A stretch of DNA of 64,000 bases from Amborella trichopoda (taxonomy: Eukaryota; Streptophyta; Magnoliopsida; Amborellales; Amborellaceae). The stretch lies in contig NW_006500031.1 of NCBI RefSeq assembly GCF_000471905.2, positions 3,059,701 through 3,123,700 on the forward strand. Reading direction: 5' to 3'. Shown here one piece after another: positions 48,721 to 60,871 of the stretch. Under the pieces are notes generated by a model. It did not search any database. It was not told the DNA's origin and saw only the letters and a list, made by a program, of their open reading frames with translations. The position numbers were made by a program, and so were the translations under genes. Within the stretch, counting starts at the first letter, position 1. Each line of letters begins with the position of its first letter.

Positions 48721-49969
48721 ATGATATCACTGTCTCAATGATTCACGGGAAGATAACATGGATCATTGACCATCGCAGATGTATGTTTATCGCCGTCCAA
48801 GCAACCCCTTTACAGATATGGAAAAAGTGGAGCATACCACTTCTGTCTATTCTTTATCACGTAGTTTTGTTATAAAAAAAATCTATTTTTGATATTTAAT
48901 TAGAAAATTTTAAACTTCAAAAACAGTCAAAATCGAGAATGGGTTGAGGTCGTGGAGGTACCATCATTTGAGTCTCGACAATCGGTCTAGATTTTTATTT
49001 TCACATACACATTTGAAACCTGCTTATTATTTATAAAAATAGGTAGAGGCATGTATTCCCCACTGATCTATCAAAAATAAATAAATAAAATAGGTAAAAT
49101 CAAGTAAACCTATAAACATATGAAAAACTTGAAAATGAACGGTCTAAATATGTGTTGCAAGATGCATTATTTTTTAGGACTCAAAAATTTTTCATATTCA
49201 TACATCTCGATGTCGAGATGATGAATTAGAAGGTTTTTCAACATTAGAACAATATTTTTGATAGATTTTTTAAATGCACCTGTAATTCTACATTTTAAGG
49301 TTGCAACTTTATATAAACTTTTTCCTGCACTGTATAAGCCAAGCTTATCATAAATATAAAAAAAAAAAACTAAATTTTGAATGGTGTTTTTGTTGGGGAT
49401 ATTTTTGGCACCATCCATATCTAATTTGACACCATGCGCTTTTCACAATGCCCATCTCAAAGAGTACACGGGCCCTGCACCCGCTCACTTATAGAACAAG
49501 TTAAAATGAGAGAAGGCCACATCTAACATCTTTAGTTACGGAAAATTGTTTCTACAAAATTTCTACATATACAGTTCAGAAGTATAAAGCATTCATCTTT
49601 GCAATTAGGTGGTTCATCTAATACCAATGGAAACTAACGATCTAAATATTTTTTTAATATAATTATTATTTTTAGTTTTATAAAATGTATTTATTTTTTC
49701 ACATTCATGATCTCTATGTTAGAAATTACATGTCCTTAACAATTAAGTTCAGAAATCCATCGCAGCCATAGATTTTTAAGAGGTGTCACAATTTTATGTG
49801 TTCGGGCTTGGCCCGCATGCTAACTGTGTGCTTTAGTGATAAAACTCGGAGCCACAAGTACTTTTGGAGGGGCGTGTTTACAATACTCACGCATGAGCAT
49901 GTTATAGACATATTCCCTCGAGTAGAAGACTAAGATGATTTTATATGCAAAATTTTGGGAATTACCTAA
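48721..49969. repeat. Intergenic DNA with interspersed repeat copies
   Basis: 49090-49420 is the inverted partner of 31190-31440. 49600-49740 resembles 26085-26225 (ATTATTTTTA, ATTTATTTTTTCACAT, TGATCTC-AT). No gene. Confidence 0.5.
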
Positions 49970-50850
49970 AAATCTTTAAAGAAAGAAATTATCTCAAAAA
50001 AAATTTAGAAATAGAAATTATCTCAAATTTTATGTTTTGGATAGATAAAGTATCTTAAAATTTTGGAGAGAGAAATTATATCAAATTTTAAAGAGAGAAA
50101 CTAGAAAAAATTTAAGAGAGAAACTATCTAAAAATTTCAAGTTTTAGAGACGGAAAGTATCTTAAAATTTTTTAGAGAAAAACTCTATCAAATTTTTTAT
50201 AGAGAAACTATCTAAAAAAATTTAGAGAAAGATTATCTCAAAATTTAGAAAAATAAATTACTTTAATTTTTAGATGGAGAAACTATCTCAAAAATTTTAG
50301 AATCTCAAATTTTAAGTGTTAGAGATAGAGTATCATAAAAATTTTGAGAGAGAAATTACCTAAAAAAATTTTGAGATAAACTATCTCAAAATTTTTAAAA
50401 AGAGAAACTATATCAAATTTTAAGTTTTCGAGAGGGAAACTATTTCAAAATTTAGATAGGGAAATAACCTAGAATTTTTTAGAGAGATAACTATCTCAAA
50501 AATTTTAGAGATAAACTATATCAAATTTCAAGTTTTAGATAGAGAAAGTATCTTATAATTTTAGAAAGTGAAACTATATCAAAATTTAGAGACTGAAATT
50601 ACCTAAAACTTGATAGAGAGAGAAACTATCTCAAATTTTAAATTTTAAATTTTAGAGAGGGAAAGTATCTTAAAATTTTAATGAGAGAAACCCTATCAAA
50701 TTTTAGGGCGAGAAACTACCTAAAACTTTTTAGAGAGAGAAACTATGTCAAAAATTTTGGAGAGGGAAATTATATCATATATTAAAGAGAGAACTCTCTC
50801 CAAATTTCAAGTTTGATATGCTCTATCTCTCTCTCTCTGGCTGTATCCAA
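49970..50850. repeat. Minisatellite array, inverted relative to the composite repeats
   Basis: Tandem copies of AGAGAGAAACTATCTCAAAA and variants, the reverse complement of the unit in 18913-22196 and 53692-57021. It lacks the shared TTTGGATA ends and tail, so only the array is related. A short CT run closes it near 50820-50840. Confidence 0.8.
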
Positions 50851-51741
50851 TTGTGTTTGCCAAACATGGAAAAAACATGCTTAAGTATTATTTTCCTATG
50901 AATTGTTTGCATATCTGAATATTTTTTATATAAATATTTTCATGTCAAACTTTCACGTGCACCAAATGACCTCTAAAAGCAAATCAAGTTATAAAAAAAA
51001 AGAAAAAAAAGATGGTCCAAATATGAGATTTGCATATCTTGAGTATCATTCAAAGCCATCCAAACCAAGGTTTTAACATAATCAAAGTTTGATATAATAA
51101 GGTTTTGATTCAGGTTTATTAACACATGGAGCCAAACGAGCCTTAACTTTTCCAGCATTTTCCATTACATTGTATTGTGTCCTCAATCAAAATGACCATC
51201 TTGCTTTTAATTAACCCAAAAAAAAAAAATGGCCTTCTAAACCCATATTTTCATCCACATATTACTCATAGGAAAAGCGTTACTATGACCTTAAGATAGA
51301 ATCATGGGCTTATTCGCAAATAAAACAAATAGAAACCATCACGAATTGCTTAAAGAATGATAGAAAGGGATCCTTGAATCATAAAAAAACCTTCTATATT
51401 GCCTTTTTATTTTATCATTTTTTATAGCTTTGAGCAAATTCATATGAAATTCTTAAAACATGTCAGAATTTTAATTGATGTACAACTCATGTGATGAGTT
51501 GAACAAAGAAAAGACTTGGGCCATTAAGTTGTGAGAGATAATGAGCATAGAGGAGACTAGGGCTATTTAATTAAGAGCGAGATGAATGGATCATTAATCT
51601 AGTAATACATTAAAAAAAACTATGTTCAAATAAATAAATCTAAGATTTACGAGAGAGTGAGATAGAGAGAGAAAGAGAAATAGTCCAAATTTTTAACTAT
51701 GGATACCCCATCTATCTAAAAAATTGCATTAATTTTGTAGA
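50851..51741. other. Intergenic DNA, no gene recognised
   Basis: AT-rich, with A-runs near 50992 and 51218 and a GA-rich patch near 51652-51680. Confidence 0.4.
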
Positions 51742-52626
51742 TGTTAGGATTTAATAACCTTATTAGATGCGGAAACAAGAATCTCAAAAGTTGGATCCCA
51801 CCAAGATCGTGTACTTATCAGGTTAGAAACAAAATAAAAGAGACCACGAGTCATAATACAAGAAATAAAGCATGAAACACATACACTGCATGAACACAAA
51901 GATTTACATAGTTCACCCCAAGAGGGCTATATCTACGAGCACAGCAAACTGAAATCTACTATACCAGTGAAAATTACATCAATGATTTTAAAACATAAAG
52001 TTACTTCTCTAGCTGTCGACAAATGCAGTCGAGTAAACCTTTTTAGACCGTTCTCCCCGATTGCCACGATCCCACCGATCTCTCATCTTTATTCTACAGT
52101 TAAACCACTGTCCAAAAAGAGACTCATCTCCATTCCATGGCTAAATTGTTTTTTGAAAAAGACCCTGAGAGAAATCGAGACTTTTTTCCCTCTAATAGGG
52201 GAAACCGCCAAAAATTTTCATTGGAACAACTTCTATACAAGAAACCAACCTCTCAATCTGTAAGAGGCACATCATGTTGTTCTCTCCATATGAAGCTCTC
52301 TTCTCTCTAAGGGGAGGCCTTGCCTCTGATGCAGAAAAGATTATGCCTCTCTTTGTAGAGGAAGCCACATTTCCAATATGGGAACCTAAATAGGTCACAC
52401 TTATTCTTTCATCTTTGATCCCATATATATAAACTCATGAGTCCAAACTAAGTAGGAAACATTTTATAGATATTACATATATCTCAAGAACTAAGAAATA
52501 TGTCACACAATCCTAATCCTTTTGGATTTTCTATGTCATTTAAAAATCTAATCAATATCAATCCCAATCCCACATAATATGAAAATTCTTTATGTGGGTG
52601 ATTTTGGATAATCAACATATCCAACA
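51742..52626 (-). repeat. 3' LTR of the mini element
   Basis: 885 bases. Shares with the other LTR ATCGTGTACTTATC, AACACAAAGATTTACAT, TTCACCCCAA(G/A)AGGGCTA and many further blocks. Confidence 0.82.
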
Positions 52627-52838
52627 ATTTTCATCTTGATATCAAATTACCTGCTCACCATGCCAATGGACAGCTTTATGAATTCATCATCTTTTGCCAA
52701 ATAAATTCTTTCACCATTCTTATCGGAAATATTGTGCTTGCCATAATATTTCTCCACCTCAAATAAAACAATTGCATATTTTGTCATGTGTTTTTTTTAA
52801 GCTGAATACACAAATACTAGCCTTGTACTGAACCATGC

Positions 52839-52850
52839 ACTCTGATACCA
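52839..52850 (-). other. Primer-binding site of the mini element
   Basis: Minus strand TGGTATCAGAGT, one base different from the common initiator-Met PBS, two bases from the LTR. Confidence 0.75.
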
Positions 52851-52852
52851 CT

Positions 52853-53539
52853 TGTTAAGATTTAAGAACCCTCTTATATGCGTAAATAAGAATCATAAAA
52901 TTAGATCCCACAAGATCGTGTACTTATCCAACTAGAAACAAAATAGAAGAGAGCACAAGTCATAATATGAGAAATACAGTATGAACCATATACACTACAA
53001 GAACACAAAGATTTACATGATTCACCCCAAAAGGGCTACATCCACGGGTACAACAAACTAAAATCCATTATATTAATGAAAGTTACATCAAAGATTTTGA
53101 GACAGAGAGTTACCTCTCTAACCCTCGACAAAACACAATCGAGCAAACCCTTTTAGACCTGCTCTCTCGACTGTCTCCACCCCCAATCTCTCATTTCTAA
53201 TCCACAGCTAAACTAATGTCCAAGAAGAGACACATCTCTATTCCATAGCTAAATTGTTGTCCAAAAAGATATCTTTAAGAGCAACCGAGATTTTCTCTCA
53301 CTAAAGGGAAAACCACCCAAAATCTTCATGGAACCGCTTATCTATATGAAATCGGCCTCTCAATCTACAGCAGGCACATCCGTGACATTTCTCTTCGTAG
53401 GAATCACTCCTCTCTCTAAGGAAGGCCTTGGCACTAATGTAGAGGAAGCCCTACCTCTCTCTTTAAACGAAGTCACATTTCTCATATGGTGACCCAAATA
53501 GGGCACACAAATCAAAAACCCCAAATCTTAAATCCAACA
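52853..53539 (-). repeat. 5' LTR of the mini element
   Basis: 687 bases, aligned with 51742-52626. Shorter because the stretch matching about 52400-52610 is missing. Confidence 0.8.
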
Positions 53540-54004
53540 TTTCATATCACCTAGTATATGACTTTGATTAAATTATGATTTATTTTTAACATAGGAAACA
53601 AAGCATCCTAACATAATATAATTCAAACTAGGAAATACTCGATTATTGCAAATAATTCAAACAAATAAGCGAGGAATGATCCTAAGCCTCTCTGATTTGT
53701 AGATTTTATAGGCAATCAAAGAAATAAGTTCAAATTAACTCATATACAGTTAACCCAAATCCAAATCTTGCATGAAAACAACGCCCAAGAGTATAGGAGA
53801 GCTAAAAAGAAAACGTAACAACAAGAAACACCAAACATAAAACAAAATTAAATATTTAGGAATAGGAAGAAATACAGGCCATAATAGATTTCGGCTATTT
53901 GGATAGTTCAAGGATGCATAACATTTGCATGTTTTTTTTTTCTTTTTTTTGTTAAATATTTTTTAGTGTATTATTCATTATAATGTCATTTTTTTTGTTA
54001 AATT

Positions 54005-54200
54005 TGAGATAGTTTCTCTTTCTAAAAATTTTGAGATAATTTCTCTCTAAAAATTTTCAAATAGTTTCTCTCTCTAAAATTTGATATAGTTTCTCTCTAA
54101 AATTTTAAAATATTTTTTGTCTCTAAACTTTAAAATTTGATATAGTTTCTCCCTCTAAAATTTTGAAAAAAATTTTATAGTTTCTCTCTCTAATTCATAG
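54005..54200. repeat. Minisatellite array in unit A, copy 2
   Basis: Same CT-rich unit as copy 1 but only about 200 bases long against about 475 in copy 1, showing array length change since duplication. Confidence 0.8.
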
Positions 54201-54954
54201 GGGTGTTTTTATGGAATTAATTGCATTTTGTAAAGTGGACGTCTCCGTAATGGGGAAATCTGGCAAGAAATCAATTTCAAATGGTAAAACAATTACTGGC
54301 ATAAATGAGGAAATGAGGAAAACAATTATTGACAGAAATGAGGAAAACAATTACTGGCAGAAATATTTTTCAATCCCAAAATTTCGATCCAAACGTCATA
54401 AATGTGTCCATCTCAAACGTTTCTGGAAATATATTTCCAAGTATCCAAACGTCCCGATAGTGCTTGAGTTCGCAACTACTAAGGCTTCTCTTCCAACGAA
54501 CTATATCTCTCTTTTAAGGGTGGCAACGGTACGGGCTTGGGCCAGGCCAGGCCAGCCTTGGCCCTATTGCAGCCTATGTCCCCATAGGGCTGGCCCAGGC
54601 ATGGTTGTGGCCTTGTGAGGGCTGGGCAACAACAAACGAAGAAGAAAAAAAGAGCGTAAGTCTGGCTGGGCCGTTCAGCCCTTTGCTAGTCCTACTCTTT
54701 TTACTGGCTTTGCGGATACTTTCTAACTCCAAGAAGTCGTCTCTTGTTGTAGGGATCATTTGGATCCATGTAAAAAGATTACCTCGAGAAATCAATTTCC
54801 TTTGAAATATATTTCGAGAAAAGTATTTTTTATAAAAATACATTAGGGCTGATTGAATGGTATGTGGATGCATGACATTTTCTTTTTTTTCTTTTTTTAA
54901 AAAATTTTTTGTTAAATATTTTTATTGTATTATTTATTATGATGTTATTTTTTA

Positions 54955-56690
54955 TTAAATTTGACATAGTTTCTCTCTCTCTAAAAATTTCGAGAGAATT
55001 TCTCGCTAAAAAATTTCAAGTAGTTTCTCTCTCTAAAATTTGAATAGTTTCACTCTCTAAAATTTGTTATAGTTTCTCTCTCTAAAATTTTATGATATTT
55101 TATCTCCCTAAACTTAAAATTTGAGATGGTTTCTCTTTCTAAAATTTTTGAGATAGTTTCTATCTCTAAACATTTTAAGTACTTTCTTTTTCTAAAATTT
55201 GATATAGTATGTCTCTCTAATGTATTAAGATACTTTTCTCTCTAAAACTTAAAATATGAGATAGTTTCTCTCTCTAAAATTTTTGAGATAGTTTCTCTCT
55301 ATTTTAGGTAGTTTTTCTCTCCAAAACTTTAAGATATTTTCTCTTTATAAAACTTAAAATTTGATATAGTTTCTCTCTCTAAAAAATTTCAAATACTTTC
55401 ACTCTTTAAAACTTAAAATTTGAGATAGTTTCTCTATCTAGAATTTTTGAGATATTTTCTCTCTCTACAAATTTTTAGGTACTCGCACTCTTTAAACCTT
55501 AAAATTTGAGATAGTTTATCTCTCAAATTTTTGATATAGTTTTTCTCTCTAAATTTTAAGAAACTTTCTCTCTCAAAAACTTAAAATTTGATAGAGTTTC
55601 TCGCTCTAAAAATTTTGAGATATTTTCTCTCTTTAAAAAATTTTCAGTACTTTTCTCTCTAAAACTTAAAATTTGAGATAATTTCTCTCTCTAAATATTT
55701 TGAGATAGTTTCTCTCTAAAAACTTTGAAGTAGTTTCTCTCTCTAAGACTTAAAATTTAAGATAGTCTTTCTTTTGAAATTTTTGCAAGAATTTCTCTCT
55801 CTAAATATTTTCAAGTACTTTCTTTTTCTAAAATTTAAAATTTGAGATAGTTTTTCTCTCTAAATTTCTTGAAATAGTTTCTCTCTCTAAAATTTAAAAT
55901 TTGAGATGGTTCTTCTCTCTAAAAAATTTTAGATTGTTTCTCTCCCAAAAAAAAATTTGAGTCCTATTCTCTCTTTAAAACTTGAAATTTGAAATAGGTT
56001 ATCCCTTTAAAAAAATTTGAGATAGTTTCTCTCTTTAAAAATTTTGAGATAGTTTCTCTATTTAAAAATGTTGAGATAGTCTCTCTTAAAGTTTTGAGAT
56101 GGTTTGTCTCTTAAAAAAATTTAGGTATTTGTCTCTCTAAAATTTAAAATATAGGATAGTTTCTCTCTCTAAAACTTTAATTTTAATATACCTTTTCTCT
56201 CTAAAACTTAAAATGTGAGATAGTTTCTTAATCTAAAAATTTTCAGGTACTTCTCATTATAAACTTTAAATTTCAGATAGTTTCTCTCTATATAATTTTC
56301 AGGTACTTTCTCTTTATAAAACTTAAAATTTGATAAAATTTAACTCTCTAAAAATTTTAGGAAAATTTGAGATAGTTTCTCTCTCTACAAATTTTCAAGT
56401 ACTTTCTCTCTCTAAAACTTAAAATTTAATATAGTTTCTCTCTCTAAAATTTTGGAGCTAGTTTCTCTCTCAAATTTGATATAGTTTATCTCTTTAAAAT
56501 TTTAAGATATTTTCTTTCTCTAAAACTTGTAATTGAAACAGTTTCTCTCTATAAAAACTTTGAGATAATTGCTCTCTCTAAAAAATCTTGATAGTTTCTC
56601 TCTAAAATTAGAAATAGTCTCTTGTTAAAATTTTAAAATATTTTCTCTCTAAAACATAAAATTTGATATAGTTTCTCTCTCTAATTTGTG
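54955..56690. repeat. Minisatellite array in unit B, copy 2
   Basis: About 1.7 kb of the same unit. It is longer than the roughly 1.36-kb array in copy 1. Confidence 0.8.
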
Positions 56691-57184
56691 GGGGTGTTTT
56701 TTTGTGGAATTGCAAAAGTAAAGACAATGATACATATTTCTTTTTTTTTTGCTTGAAATGAAGAAAATAATTACTGGCCAAAGTACTTTTCAGTCCCAAA
56801 TGTTCGATTCAAACACCAGATACATGTCATCTCCACTAAAACATATTTTTGGAAATGTATTTCTAGATATCCAAACGGCATTGTTGTGTTTTGAGATCCA
56901 CGTAACTCTAGCTCACAAAGAATGGATCCTTAATAGAGGAAGAATTAAAAGGGAGTTTAGGGCATAAGCAAAGCATGATAAATGGAAAAAGGATCAAATT
57001 AAATGGGTGTAGTAAATTCAAGAGAAAATTACGCTAATATCCGTTATAATATGAGTTATTACGGATCCACCTTTTAGTTTCCGTTATTACCAAGATGTTT
57101 GTTTTTTCCCTTTCACAAAGAAATTTTTTAAAAAAAAAACGTCTTTACCCTTTTTTGGGTGTTGAACATCCGAATTCAAAAACA

Positions 57185-57490
57185 TTTCGATTGTTCAACA
57201 ACCGAAAACAGGAATAGCTTATTTAACCTTCCCGCTCTAGTTTCGGTTTTTCAACAACCAAAATTAGAGTTTTCGGGTATTATAAACCGAAAGCCTAATT
57301 TCGGTTGTTGAACAACCGAAACAGTGGATTTTTGGTTTTGCAGCACCGGAAAACGGGAGTTGCTCTCCCGCTATGGTTTCGGTTGTTCGACAACCGAAAT
57401 TAATTTTTTCGGTTATTCAAAAACCGAAAATTTGATTTCAGTTTTTGAACATATGAAATTTTGTCGATTTCGGTTTTTGATTAACCGAAA
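57185..57490. repeat. Palindrome array 1 (nine units)
   Basis: Nine imperfect palindromes built from TTTCGGTTGTT, a central base, and AACAACCGAAA lie near 57185, 57240, 57270, 57299, 57330, 57377, 57405, 57434 and 57467. The unit at 57299-57321 is a perfect palindrome. Spacers vary from a few bases to about 33. The first unit lies about 160 bases inside the inferred left end. Confidence 0.85.
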
Positions 57491-58119
57491 ATATGTGCGT
57501 CAATATTTTCCACGTTTTAGTGTAACATTTTTATTTATTTATTATATAAAGTTGGGGGAAAACAAGCCAAATACAATATCATACATGGATCATACTTTTT
57601 TTAATTTCCCCCAATACAGTATCCTATGAGATTGGCTCACGGTCGTGATTCGTACCGTTTTGACTCTTATCTTATATTGTTGATTATTTTTTGTTAATTT
57701 TTTCACAATTAATAGAATATTTTATTTTTATATTTGTAATTTTTATGTATTGTTGATTAATAAATAATATTTATTAAAATATTGTTGAAGTTGTTTCTTT
57801 GTATAGTTATTTGTTGTTTGTATAAATATTTACTGTTCGTATTATGATGATACATTGTATTTATTGTTTTGGTTAAATATTGTTCAACTTGTTCGTTTGT
57901 ATTAATATTTGTTATTTATTTGGTGTTTGTTTGAGTATTTGTTATTTTTGTTGTTTATTGATTATTTATCTTTTTTATAGTAGTACATTATTTAAATTTG
58001 TTATGTAATACTCGCATTTTATGAACCCTAAAGTAGTTAGAAATATCCAAAGTTTTTGTATTCTTTATTGTATCAATTTATTGTAACACAAATTTTGCTA
58101 TTCATTTAATATAGTAACA
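57491..58119. other. AT-rich leader region before the MULE transposase
   Basis: Dominated by repeated TTTGTTATTT/TTTATTGTT phrases (57660-57990). No gene. Probably promoter and leader of the transposase gene. Confidence 0.4.
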
Positions 58120-60317
58120 TTGACAATGGTTATTGAGGGAGTGCAACTGGTATTCCGATATGGGGGGTCATTTGAGACAAATGCAGATGACGAATGTATA
58201 TTTTACAAAGGGGAAAAATTGAATGTTACAAAGTATAATGGAAATATTTCTTTGGTGGAACTAAAAAGTCATTTTAGTAATTTAACAATGTATGATTTAA
58301 ACAAATTAGCTATTATGTACCACAACACAAGTCTTTTTAGCGGGCTTGATTTGATTGATGTAAGTGATGGTGTAGATGTATTTTTTATGTTGGGAGGGGA
58401 ATCTTCGAAAGTTATTGTATATATTGCCTTGACAATGGAGCCAGAACGGGAATCTATTGGTGATGGTTCATCTTCAAGAAAAAAGTATATCTACAATTTA
58501 CTTTTTCATCTGTAATTTGTTGTATTTCACTCTTTTATTTATAGAAATTGTTGCTTCATCTTACACTTTATCTTTTGTCAACATTCGGTGTAACACTTTA
58601 CTTGATCAAGATCAAAACATTGCAGTAGCACCTAACCTTGAGCTTGTACCAGAGCGTTATGTGGAGCATATTGAACCACTAAAGAGCCCATGTAGAGGAG
58701 TCGGTAACGAGGTTCAATTGAATATAGGACAATATTTTGAAAGTGTCAATGAATGCCGACGTCATCTTGTGAATTTTGCAATCCACAATAATTTTGTTCT
58801 GAAGTTTGACAAAAGTGAATTGGGACGGGTGTGGGCGAGTTGTAAGGCAGAGAGATGCACATGGCAAGTGTGGTACTTACGAGTTGGCAATACGGCATAC
58901 TTCAAAGTGAAATCTATGGTTAAGGAGCACACATGCAATGGTCTAATGGGGAAGGTCCATCAGCCACTAGCTCATAGTGTGATTGAGTGGCAAAAAAAAT
59001 TAAAGCCCACCTTAGTGATCAACTAAAAATTAAAGTTAAAGATATTGTAAATGATGTCCAACGCGATCACGGTGTCAGGTTTTCCTACATGCAAGCTTGG
59101 CGAGGAAAGAGGTTGCTAGAGAGATGACAGATGGATCGCATGAACAACAATACCATGACCTCCCCTTGTATGTGGAGAAGCTCTGAAGAACCAACCCAAG
59201 AACCAAAGTTCGCATCGACACAGATGAATGCAGGTTCAAACGATTATTCATTGCTTATCGTTCATGCATCATGGGTTTTGCTAATGGATGCAAGCCACTA
59301 ATTGGTATTGATGGGACATTCTTAAAAGGAAAGTATCAAGGCATATTATTGTGCATCATTTCTATAGATGCAAATAATGGGCTCTTTCCATTGGTATTTG
59401 CAGTGGTTGAGAAAGAGAACTACCAGAGTTGGTATTGGCTCTTAAATATACTGAGTGAGCTATTATATGAGTTTTCTAATATGTCTGTCTTAACAATTAT
59501 ATCAGATCGACAAAAAAGCTTGTCAAAAGCAATAAAAAAATGACTTCTCACGTATTTTCCAGCATTCTGCATGTGACATATGAGAGAGAACTTCAAAGGC
59601 TTTATGAAGAAGTCAACAAATACCGAAGTATTGTTGATGTTGTTTTGGAAGGCTACGCGTAAAGCGACCATTAGTGGGTTTGAAAAAATTATATTTGACA
59701 TATAGTGTGACGAATCAGAAGCATATGAGTGGATTAAGTATATCCCTCCCAAATATTGGGTAGATACCTATTTTCCAATGACAATATACAATCATCTTAC
59801 CTCTAACATAGCTGAGTTATGCAATGCTTGGATAATGGCGGCTCGAGAGAAGCTGATCCTTATAACGTGTGAAGAAATAAGGGTATAGTTGATGATCAGG
59901 TTTGAAGAGAAGAGAGAGTTAAGTAATAGTTGAAGCGGCATGTTAGTATCAAAAGCCCAAGAATTACTGGACTTGCGAAAGATGAAAGCTAGATTTTTAC
60001 ACACAGTTATATCCGCCATGGATACACAATCTGAGATCCACTATCTTGGGAAGAAGTATGATGTTGATTTAACTCATTGGACATGTAGTTGTAGAAAATG
60101 GTAACTTCGTGGCATACCATGTACTCAAGCGATTGCGACTATTAACCATATGCATTTGGATCCCATTGCATATTGCCTTCAGTATTTCACAGTGGAAACA
60201 TTTAAAAGGGCATGTAAAACTCCCTTTGGGTCTGTCCCGAATGATATTGAGTTGATAAGTATGTTTAACCGGACAGTGTTGCCACCAAGGATGATGCGCC
60301 TTCCCAAGTCATTATAG
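58120..60317 (+). pseudogene. MULE transposase, mudrA-like, broken
   Basis: Starts at ATG 58126 or 58120. The N-terminal region (VQLVFRYGGSF...DGVDVFFML, to about 58420) is PB1-like. The MuDR DNA-binding domain has FESVNECRRHLVNFAIHNNFVLKF, then CKAERCTWQVW and KVKSMVKEHTCN (58735-58935). The DDE domain shows LIGIDGTFLKGKYQGILL (first Asp) and ISDRQKSL (second Asp) at 59300-59520, then MWHMRENFKGF-like sequence. The SWIM finger CSCRKW..RGIPCTQA (about 60085-60130) has Gln where the His ligand region is usual. Stops occur at 59541-59543, 59573-59575, about 59703 and later, several being TGA or TAG at expected Trp codons. The first two blocks are in different frames, from a short intron (GTATAT...TTATAG, 58485-58544) or a frameshift. 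Confidence 0.85.
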
Positions 60318-60860
60318 GAGGACATGCAGAAAACCGATAAAGTGAATTATTTATTGTCAATCTTGTGTTTTTGTATGGAATTAATAATTCGATGAATTAA
60401 TGAAATGAGTGATTTAGGTGCCGTCAATCTTGTATTGTACTTGTTGTTAGTGTGAATTGAGTGATTTAGGTGTTGATTTGAATCTGATATATAAAAGTTA
60501 GTAATATGCTGAAAAAATTCGGGCAAAGAAAGTCTATAGAAATCAAGATGTAGAAATAAGAGATTCAATGTGCACTACACATTGTAGAGCATGGAAACAT
60601 AAGGTAGTATTCGACCTTTAATAAGAAGGAAATCCCAGTAATATAATGTTTAAAACTATGGAAATCGATGACAAGGTAATGTAGTTTCAAGCAATGGAAG
60701 TAGAAATCAATGAAAAGAGCATTGAAACAAACGTATGATTTAATGACAAATTATTGTATTATAAGATTTACAACAAGCAATGGAAGAAGAAATCAAGTTT
60801 TAATGGCAACCATAACGCAATTCATTCAATGTACAATATTGGTACGTTAAAGGAAATTAC
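60318..60860. other. Intergenic DNA between transposase and array 2
   Basis: AT-rich, with a small direct repeat of GAATTGAGTGATTTAGGTG-like sequence near 60400-60480. Probably the 3' untranslated region of the transposase gene. Confidence 0.4.
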
Positions 60861-60871
60861 AACCGAAATTA

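Larger units (their letters stand above)
51742..53539 (-). mobile_element. Mini LTR element with a 226-base interior
   Basis: Two related blocks, 51742-52626 and 52853-53539, both start TGTTA(A/G)GATTTAA on the plus strand and end in ATCCAACA. Between them are only 226 bases. These hold the minus-strand PBS TGGTATCAGAGT (52839-52850) beside the 5' LTR and a purine-rich AAGATGAAAA beside the 3' LTR. This is the structure of a non-autonomous LTR retrotransposon (TRIM-like, but with long LTRs) or of an element that lost its coding region. The 5' LTR lacks about 200 bases near its plus-strand end. No matching 5-base target duplication was found. Confidence 0.8.
53692..57021. repeat. Composite minisatellite repeat, copy 2 (3.3 kb)
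   Basis: Same orientation and order as 18913-22196. Leader from CTGATTTGTAG; unit A (about 53894-54455) with a shorter array; GC-rich spacer near 54520-54690; unit B (about 54848-56880); then a tail ending GTAAATTCAA. Unit A carries an extra local triplication of GAGGAAAACAATTA(C/T)TG near 54310-54355. The copy is cut at 57021 by the MULE. Confidence 0.78.

Noticed and set aside
54211..54618. 135-codon open frame in composite repeat copy 2
   Set aside because: It runs over the shared tail and GC-rich spacer of a repeat; the copy at 19709-20125 is interrupted, so there is no sign of protein-level conservation.
57185..57490. Regular palindromic repeats that look CRISPR-like
   Set aside because: Repeats are imperfect and spacers irregular (a few to about 33 bases); there are no cas genes and the DNA is plant nuclear. 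They flank a transposase gene.
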